Source of the DNA: Asterochloris sp. CNOR1
Taxonomy: Eukaryota; Chlorophyta; Trebouxiophyceae; Trebouxiales; Trebouxiaceae
Direction of reading: 5' to 3'
DNA length: 64,000 nucleotides
NCBI GenBank assembly: GCA_963969365.1
Contig: OZ017753.1
Span: 2,728,001-2,792,000 of the forward strand
Within the stretch, counting starts at the first letter, position 1. Each line of letters opens with the position of its first letter. Position numbers and translations under genes: made by a program. Below are positions 56,871-64,000 of this stretch, piece after piece. Under the pieces are notes generated by a model. That model had not been told where the DNA came from. It saw only the letters and a program-made list of their open reading frames with translations, and made no database searches.

Positions 56871-59395
56871 TCAAGGGGGGTCTGGGGGAGGCAGAGTAGA
56901 TTTCCGTGTCTCCTCATTAGCAGACTGTTCCTGTGGACCCTGTTGTTTCCTGGGCTTGCAGATGTACAGGTCTATGGCTGGGTGCTGGTAGTCTGTAGCG
57001 TGCTTGCTGTGAGGCACCTGCTTCATGTGGAAGCATGGCTCAAAGAGAGCCAGGAACGTCTGGTGAACTGATGTGCTCCTCAGCTCATTCGCGATGAGGA
57101 CTGCAGAGCAGAAGGTCAGCAGGCTCAGCACAACTCAGGTTCAGCCTGGCAGGGAAGCACAGTGTCGGCATCTCACAGGCTGACCAACCTACTGGGAAGA
57201 ACAGAGCAATGGGCACAACAGCAAGACAGCCGCCATTTTCCAACCTATAGATGCTAGTCTCTGTCGACCTGTGCTCTTTTCCTGATAAACTGCCCTGCAA
57301 CACCCTTGAGAGGTGCAGCCGCAGCTCTCACATACTCCTTGGGCTTAGCAACAGCACTAGGGCTGAGTAGCCAACTGGGCAAACTTCACCATGACACCCA
57401 CACAGCCACTGAACAAATGAGCTCCTCTGTCAGTCTCCGCCCAGCTGTGCTCTGGTTGCGGACCACTGCTGCATCCCCCTTAAGGTACAATTGCAGCTCC
57501 ATGTTGTACTTGCTGGGCTCAGCACAGCACCATCACAGGGGCTGAGCAGCCACGCAAATGATCCTGATGGCTCCTGAACATGGCAGAGCACCCAGCAAAC
57601 AGGAGGCGGCCCTGCCCGCACCTGTGCTCTTCTTGTGGACCACAGCCTGCACTGCTCGCAGAAGGTGTGGTATAAGCTCCTCGTGATACACACAGTCAGC
57701 CGCCAGCACAAAGTCAGCCTTGGGCTCAGCTTCATCTGGGTAATCTTCATCTTTTGTCCAGTCCCAGGCGTGGACCAGTGTTGATCCTACTGCTTTGGGG
57801 TCAATCTCAGCATCTGCAGCAGCAACATGCAATGATGATGATGCAATCCTGAAACAACATCCCTGGTTGTGGGAGTGCAGTGGCGTTAGACAGCGCAGAT
57901 GCTGCATTCGAAATGTGAACTGAGTCAGCATCGCAGCTGGCAGACCCTCTCATGAAGCGCAGCTGAAGCAGGCTCAAGCCCTGCTGGCAAGCCTGCCTCC
58001 CAGACAGATGTACTGGCTGGCGTACACACACACATGAAAGCGGCTCAGACATCATCAGTGTGATGCACCAGCTGTCAACCTGGATGCAATACATCTTGAG
58101 GCACAGAGGCTCAGGCCAAGCTCTACCCTGCTGTCAAGCCAGGGTGAGAGCAGGACCTCAGTTGGAGCCCTGTGCTCTGAGTGAGGGCTTAAAGGTCCTT
58201 GCTTGCCTTTGACGAAGCATTTGGAGCACTGGCAGCAAATGGAAAGCCTGACCTGAGCCGGCAGCCCAGCATTTTTTGGCTAGATTTGAGAGTCATGCGC
58301 AAGCCAGACACGTGCTGCAGCTGAGTCAAGAGATGTGTTACAAGCACAGCCACCAGGCGCGTACATCCTTCTGTCTCTGCAGCAGCCAAGGCTCACCCCT
58401 GAGGCGCACCGATGAAAGGTTGTTGCACACATTGGCCTCCAGCAGGGGTAGCACCTCGGGCATGTCTGTCACGCACATGCAGCAGCCGAGGAGGGCCAGA
58501 GCAATCCCCCCCAGGCCCATGCCTGCTCCCAACTCAATGCCGCGCTTGCCCTTGACGCGGTGCCGCGCAAGATCACCGCGCTTGGCGTTCTGCACTGTGT
58601 TGCAGACCCTCAGAGGGAGGTAGTACTCACAGAACAGGTGGCGTCAGAATGTCCAGACAGTGGCATCCCTGCCCAGCACTCATAGCTTCACTTCTTCATG
58701 ATGTGATGCCTTGCACAGTCAGTTTGCTTGGCAGCCTGCACATCATGTGTTGCTGCACAGCTTGATGCACCAAGCCTTCTCATGCATACATGCAGCTATC
58801 CCGCATGGTGCAAGAGGTGTCATGCATGGTGGCCTTTCCCTGGCCTGCAGCTATGGTGTGAGCCGTGCTGCCTTGTCCGGCATTCTGGATGCCACGCTGC
58901 CAGAGTCCTGGCATGCGGCCGCCAGGCCTTGCAGTGATGCAGCCGCCCGGCAAGGTGCACATGATGAGATGGCTAAAGCGCACTCTCAAGGCTGCTGCCA
59001 AGCGCTGCAAGCACTGCTGCCACAATGGATGTCTTGCACAGCGAGCAGACCATGAGAGCCCTCTCATGACTGCAGCAGGTTTGCGTCTCACCTTTTCAAG
59101 ATACTTGGCCAAGACAATGCTGGAGTCCCAGACAGTGCTTCCCAGGTTGTGGCTGTTTGGGTTCTGGGCCAGACGGAGAGTCATGCTGCAGCAGCGAGGT
59201 AGCTGTGAGGCGCTGTGCTGGGCGCTTAGTAGATGCTTCCAGCACAAAACAGGCTCACTTGAACAGCTCCACTTCTGTTTCAGTGGATCGGTGCGTGTTC
59301 CAGCGCTCCATTTCGGGAGTTTTGGGTGGGCCCTGTACCTCAATGTATACAGGGTGAGAGGCTTGTTTGACTGACACTCGGCTGCCCACCCGCAT
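56871..59395 (-). CDS. METTL21-type protein lysine methyltransferase
   Basis: SAM-dependent seven-beta-strand methyltransferase (Methyltransf_16), whose relatives trimethylate lysines of chaperones, VCP or eEF1A. Five exons, 59259-59395, 59092-59185, 58397-58589, 57622-57813 and 56871-57100, join in phase to 281 aa. Motifs: LGSTVWDSSIVLAKYLEK (substrate and SAM entry), GIELGAGMGLGGIALALLG (motif I), VTDMPEVLPLLEANV, DWTKDED and FVLAADCVYHEELIPHLL (the DxxY motif of the family). The C-terminal LIANELRSTSVHQTFL is the ExR-type strand. The substrate is unknown. ATG 59395 (MRVGSRVSVKQ) is preferred; an in-frame ATG at 59485 would overlap the divergent thymidylate kinase start. All splice sites are GT-AG. 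Confidence 0.9.
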
Positions 59396-59456
59396 GAACG
59401 GCAGGTCCCTCCAAATTTTGCAGAGGGCATTGCCCCAGATGAGATCTTCCACGCTG
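59396..59456. promoter_or_regulatory. 61 bp divergent spacer between methyltransferase and DTYMK
   Basis: The two start codons lie only 61 bp apart, so promoter and 5' UTR elements must overlap one or both coding regions or be shared. No TATA-like box is evident in the spacer. Confidence 0.45.
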
Positions 59457-60845
59457 ATGCGGGCTCCAAAGAGCAGGGGGGCATTCATTGTCTTTGAGGG
59501 GGTAGACAGATGCGGCAAAAGCACTCAGTCCAGGCTACTGGTGGATCACCTGAAGGGCTCTGGGGTGAGCCTAGATCTCCCCCATGACCACAATTGCAGA
59601 ATGAGCGCCAGCCATGCTGCGCATGGACCCATAGCTCTGGGCTGCAGATTGCGGCAGAGCTGTGGAGGTTCCCAGACAGGACCATACCATCAGGGAAGAA
59701 AGTCAGCGCTTATCTCACGGGCGAACTTGAGCTGGACGATGCAGCAGTGCACATGTTGTTTTCCCAAAACCGCTGGGAGTGCAGGTTGGCTTCACTGCTT
59801 GTGACATTGACAGGCGTCCTCTCTGCCAGAGGAGGAATCCCTCAACCCTTGGTGTTTTGCCGCAGGGAAAAGCTTGAACAGGCTCTCATGTCAGGCACAT
59901 CCCTGATTGTAGATCGATATGCCTACTCTGGCGCAGCATACACGGCAGCCAAGCAGATAGCTGGCCTGGAGCTGAAGAGGTGCAAGGTGAACCTAAGCAG
60001 ATCTGAGTTTGTTGCCTGCCATCTGACATGCCAATCAGCTTGGCTCCTCCTGGTGGAATTCAGGACATGTAGATGATGATGCTGCTCACCAGCATAGTCT
60101 TGCTGACAGCGGCCTACCCACATGTGCTGGACCTGAGACATGCCCAGCAGCGGCAGTCTTGCTGCAAGTGGCCAAGTGAGATGTGGCTTCAGAAGAAAAT
60201 GAAGGAGAGCATTGCATGCAGGCGCCAGATGTGGGCTTACCCAAGCCAGACTTGGTCATATACCTTGAAATGGCTGTGGAGCTGGCAGCAGGCAGAGGTG
60301 GGTATGGGGAGGAAAGGTGAGACCTTCTTCGCTCAAGAGTGCGCCTGCATATCTGAGCATGCATGGAGGTGCCTTGCACACAGCCTACATGGTCACTGCA
60401 TGCCCCAGGTTCTCGTGCAACCACTGCCAGCAGGCTGCAGTCAAAAAGATGCGTGCAGAGCCATGCTTGCAGGCAAGGCATGCCAGATCATACTTGCAGG
60501 CAGCTTGCCCAGGAGCCTGCATGGTCAAAATGGGAAGCCCCCTTCAGCCTGCAGGTACGAAAAGGTTGCTTTCCAGAAGGCGGTGCAGGAGCAGTATAGC
60601 GCGCTGAAAGACAGCAACTGGCATGTGCTAGATGCCAGTCAAGAGATTGACAGCCTGCAGCAGCAGGTGAGCATGCGGGATGGAGGACTCAGCTATACAG
60701 GGTCAAGCTTCAACATCACTCTGCTGCACACTTATTCACCACTAAAGGTCAGGATGCGTCTGTGCTGCAGATTCAGGCTGTAGTCAAGCATTCTTTAGAG
60801 AAGTGTCAAAGGGGGGAGCCCCTGCTAACTTTATGGCAAGAATGA
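59457..60845 (+). CDS. DTYMK: thymidylate kinase (dTMP kinase)
   Basis: Phosphorylates dTMP to dTDP in dTTP synthesis. Six exons, 59457-59564, 59648-59784, 59876-59996, 60222-60316, 60555-60666 and 60771-60845, join in phase to 215 aa, the normal eukaryotic length. The start MRAPKSRGAFIVFEGVDRCG runs into the P-loop GVDRCGKSTQS. WRFPDRTIPSGK and ELDDAAVHMLFSQNRWE follow. The DR(Y/H) motif is VDRYAYSGAAYTAAK, and PKPDLVIYLEM and the lid GRGGYGEERYE complete the enzyme. The end is LLTLWQE with stop TGA 60843-60845. An in-frame ATG at 59367 would add 30 residues but would overlap the methyltransferase start, so ATG 59457 is preferred. The gene is intact and converges with TIC21 after 152 bp. Confidence 0.95.
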
Positions 60846-60997
60846 ATTCACAACGCTTCCACGGTCAGATCTGGCTCAATGGTCACCTGAAAAGTCCTTG
60901 TCAACTTTTACTGCACCACTTGCACCCAGCTGCAGTCTGGCTCAGAGCCGGTGAGAGCACAGATCACAATGGCAGCTGCACTTGTACACAATACAGC

Positions 60998-62970
60998 TTA
61001 TGCTGGCTTAGGAAAGACCGTGTTTCCGCTGCTGCCCTTGCCAGGGTTACTCATCTTAGCTGGGGCAGCATCCTCGTTGACGAGGCGCAGCAGCCAGTTT
61101 GTGAACACCAGCCCGGCAAAGTGGGCAAGTAATGTATTGGCAGAGGCCTGCATGGCCAGGCAGGCAGGTTGAGAATGCACTCTCAACCAGAAGCTTTGAA
61201 TTGATGTTGAAGCAATTGATATTGAATGCTGCGCACCTGGACAGTGAACAGGTCAAGGGCTGCAGGCCCTGCCCTGGCGGCTCCACTGCCGGCAGCTGAG
61301 TAAGGGTTAGTGCTGGATGTGGTAAGAATTTTGGCAACCAGCACGCCAGTCATGCTCTGCAGCAGCAAGGGTAGGCTTCAGCTGTGTCTTGCAGAAGTCA
61401 ACGCATTTCATACCAGTCACTGACTTTGCCATAGAGCCTTCACTCTTGGGGCAGGGACTGCAGTGACGTCCAAATTGCCTTGCCATACCTTATGAGAGAA
61501 GGCGTTTGAGTCACATATGGCTTGAACCTCAGAGGCAACACAGGCACGCCAAACAATGAGCAACGGTGCTTGATGCCGGTGTCACTGGAAAGTAACCTTG
61601 CACTTGCACCAAGACTTGTGCTGAGGGATGCAAGCAAACATTCTATAGCCCACTTGCAGCCCCAGAAGCGTGGCACCCATGCCCCACAGGTTGACCCTGG
61701 AGTTCCTGAGCAGGCTGCTGGCCACGTTCTCCTTGGTTACAGCCTCCCCTGCAAACACTCGGCGCGCCACCCTGTAAGCAGCTTTGCAAGTTGACATGCC
61801 ATTGGCCTTGTGCTGGCAAAGTCCTGCAGCACTAGGACTGGGATGCTGATGGTGACACCCACTCAGAAGGCACATGCAGGTCAGGTGCAGCTCCGCCAGG
61901 TCTGGCTGCACCTTGACGTTTGGCCATGCTACAACGCAGCTCTGTTAGACAGCTATGACAGCATTGCCTGTATGTGAAGCCCCCCAGACAAATGCTGCCA
62001 GATGACCCGGTACAACAGCAGGAGTTGCAGCTTGACTGGTGGCTCACTTGACGTAGCCCCAAGCAAAGAAGGTGCTCAGGAAGGAGGTGATCACGCCAAA
62101 CAGTGTGAAGTAAATGGAAACATTGCCTGGTGCGTTGCCCTGCAGGTATAGCCATGAAGTCAAGGCAAAGTCTGGAACTGAGCTAGTGTCCCAACTTATA
62201 CAGAGGAAAAGGTCAGGCTCAGTGAGGGCTGCAGACTGAAAAGAGGACACCTGAGACCTCAGCAAACCACCTCCTTTTTCAGTGTGAGACGCCGGCCTCC
62301 CACAGCGCAGTCAGGAGGCTAACCTGCATGGTGGCAGAGACTGCAAAGCTGAGGATGATTGCAGAGACCACCGAGAGGGACAGCTGCGTCCAGAAGCTGA
62401 TCCATCCAAGGCGCCTGCAAATCAGCCAGCATGCTGTTTGGCATTGAGACCTTCCAAGGGGGAGGGTTGCAGCGGACAGGCCTCAGCAAAGGTCTGCCTG
62501 CACCCTGCAATGTGGCTTGTGAAAGAGAGCTTCCAGCCCAATGCAGGCAGGCTTGAAGCACACAGTCAAGCAGTGCATGATGCAGACTGCACTGGCCTGA
62601 GAGCCGGAGCCTCCTTCTGGACATCACCGCTGGGGCCAGAGCTGGCTGTGATGACCTGCAGAGCAGGTGAGCAACTTCTGTTGGAGTATCGTAGAGATCT
62701 TCAACAGGGATGCTCAGTGCAGCATCACAGGAGCACTGGCCTCGGTGCTGCAGAGAAGCCAGCCACAGGGCCATGCTGCACCTTGTGTCCCTGTCGCAGG
62801 GATCTCGCAGGGAGGCTGCAGCTGGCCTTCAGGGGTGTCCCTGTCACGCATCTGGTCTTCTGCAGTGTGGGAGTCCAGCAAAAATGTGAACGTGCAAGTG
62901 AAACTCCACTGGTGCGTGTTTGTGAAGCCAGCATGATAGGCTGGGGAGTCAGGCCGTTCATGGCTGGCAC
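60998..62970 (-). CDS. TIC21: chloroplast inner-envelope protein TIC21/PIC1/CIA5
   Basis: Four-helix protein of the chloroplast inner envelope, implicated in protein import and iron uptake in plants. Secure exons: 60998-61147, 61237-61356, 61654-61771, 62048-62139 and 62324-62414, all in phase. They read GWISFWTQLSLSVVSAIILS, GNVSIYFTLFGVITSFLS then FFAWGYVK, RVNLWGMGATLLGLQ, TGVLVAKILTTSSTNPYS then PAALDLFTVQ, and ASANTLLAHFAGLVFTNWLL. These match the order and spacing of plant TIC21. The N-terminal part is a transit peptide from ATG 62970 (MPAMNGLTPQPIMLASQTRT) plus an exon near 62590-62658 (VITASSGPSGDVQKEAPALR). The exon joining this to the first helix was not resolved. Stop TAA 60998-61000. 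Confidence 0.9.
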
Positions 62971-62990
62971 AGACAGGTGTCGAGGCTTTT

Positions 62991-63019
62991 AAGTCAAGTC
63001 AAGTCAAGTCAAAGTCAAG
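62991..63019. repeat. (AAGTC)n microsatellite
   Basis: About five imperfect AAGTC units just upstream of the TIC21 start codon (its 5' flank). Confidence 0.85.
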
Positions 63020-63199
63020 CCAAAGCTGCAAAAGCCATTGATGGCAAGCCTCCCACTGCCTCATGTACGTCATGAAGCTACTCAGAACTCTTCAGCCACC
63101 ATGGCATGCATCGATCTGCAGGTGACACTCCAGACCTACGAACAGATCACCATGCTGAGGCACAATCTGCTGTGATGCACAGTCGATGGCTTCTGAGCA

Positions 63200-64000
63200 A
63201 TGATTTATCATGTATGTAGGTCAAGACAGGCCCACTGCAAAGCCCATCTGCTGCCAGCCAGCGCCTCCTACTCCACGATGCCAGCCTCCGCGGCTGAGCC
63301 AGGCATCCTCAGCACAGCCATGCAAGGCATCGACAGCTTTGCGCAGCTGACCGGCCTGCCATGGTGGGCGGTCATCCCGCTCACTGCTCTAGGTTGGCTG
63401 TGCGCGTCTGGCAGTCGTGGTGTGCGTGTAATGCTGCAGCGCATGCCTGTCCCACTGTCAGCTGCAGCATGCTGCACTTATATGGGCTGCTCCCAGACAA
63501 GATCATGCCGACACAATGATATGCCTGACATGGCCCACAGCAGGCCTTTGCAAACCTGTTGCTCTGCATGGCATAAGGTTGAGCTGGGAAGGAGCATGGC
63601 ACCGCTGGCAGCCTGGCTCAGCAGCCAGCCGACATTGCCTATTCCTGCAAGCGGCAGAAATGTGCAGGCAGCTACCACTGCTGCAGGTGTGCGGGGCGTC
63701 CTCTTCCCACTGAGCGTCAAGCAGACCCAGGCCTCATTGAGCCTGACCCAGATGATGGGACAGGTGACATTGGCTGGGAGGGCATGATGCTGCATGGCCC
63801 CAGATCGCTCGACAATGCACATTTCTCTGAGGAGTATAACTGCCTGCTGGGTCGACTGGCAGTTTCTTTTAGAACAAGCTTGTGTCAGGCAGCGAGCTGC
63901 AGCAGCCTTCTGCTACCTTGGGGGCATTGCAGGCAGCTCAGAACTGCCGTCAGAGCTGGGTCAGTTGCTAACACCCCTCGACAGCACTGCCAAGGCTGCC
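63200..64000 (+). CDS. OXA1/COX18 (YidC/Alb3) family membrane insertase, 5' part
   Basis: Inner-membrane insertase, probably mitochondrial. One exon ends at 63392 with GIDSFAQLTGLPWWAVIPLT, the family's amphipathic lead and GLPWW before the first helix. After a phase-1 intron, exon 63687-63763 reads VRGVLFPLSVKQTQASLSL, the conserved R-x4-P motif and loop. A following exon near 63928 (SSELPSELGQLLTPLDSTAK) is probable and runs to the window edge. The N-terminal region (LLPASASYSTMPASAAEPG) looks like part of a targeting sequence; the true start may be an upstream exon near 63100. OXA1 versus COX18 cannot be decided from this part. Confidence 0.75.

Noticed and set aside
59367-59456. N-terminal extension of thymidylate kinase from ATG 59367
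   Set aside because: The family normally starts about ten residues before the P-loop, and the extension overlaps the divergent methyltransferase start.

Overview
This is nuclear DNA of a unicellular green alga (Chlorophyta, probably Trebouxiophyceae). The evidence is gene content and gene style. There is a photosystem I light-harvesting protein, a chloroplast inner-envelope TIC21 homologue, mitochondrial complex I and carrier genes, and axonemal (ciliary) genes. All are split by many short introns with GTGAGC/GTGAGT-like donors and CTGCAG-like acceptors, in moderately GC-rich DNA rich in GCTGC/GCAG. No bacterial operons, phage or CRISPR structure was seen. CFAP44 implies a lineage that makes, or recently made, flagellated cells.

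Layout. 0.5-1.2 kb (+): 3' part of a mitochondrial carrier. 1.4-3.6 kb (+): a nine-exon LHCA gene, reconstructed completely (264 aa). 3.8-5.7 kb (-): two small genes, a CFAP141-like 83 aa protein and an unrecognised 131 aa protein. 6.5-24.9 kb (-): one very large gene, CFAP44 (WD40 repeats, acidic hinge, coiled coil). 26-39 kb (+): a row of kinases, with two decayed protein-kinase-like genes followed by a GAF-containing protein kinase. 39.4-41.5 kb (-): a JmjC (KDM8/JMJD5-like) oxygenase. 41.7-50.2 kb (-): NDUFS1, the 75 kDa subunit of complex I. 50.4-51.4 kb (-): CNX1G/MogA molybdopterin adenylyltransferase. 52.5-54.3 kb (-): a GCR1_C-domain protein whose frame is not continuous. 55-56.1 kb (-): an F-box/LRR protein. 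56.9-59.4 kb (-): a METTL21-type lysine methyltransferase, head to head with thymidylate kinase (59.5-60.8 kb, +). 61-63 kb (-): TIC21. From about 63.2 kb (+): the start of an OXA1/COX18-type insertase that runs off the window.

The genes are ordinary housekeeping, organelle and cilium genes and do not form one pathway. Two local themes stand out: the ciliary neighbours CFAP44 and CFAP141-like, and the kinase row.

The most unusual signal lies between the exons. In at least three unrelated genes (CFAP44, the GAF kinase and NDUFS1), introns carry diverged copies ('echoes') of the adjacent exon edge, often spanning the splice site, 65-260 bp away and in direct orientation. A fresh 65 bp tandem duplication of the same style has rewritten the C-terminus of the F-box gene. 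This suggests that introns in this genome grow, and perhaps arise, by local tandem duplication across splice junctions.
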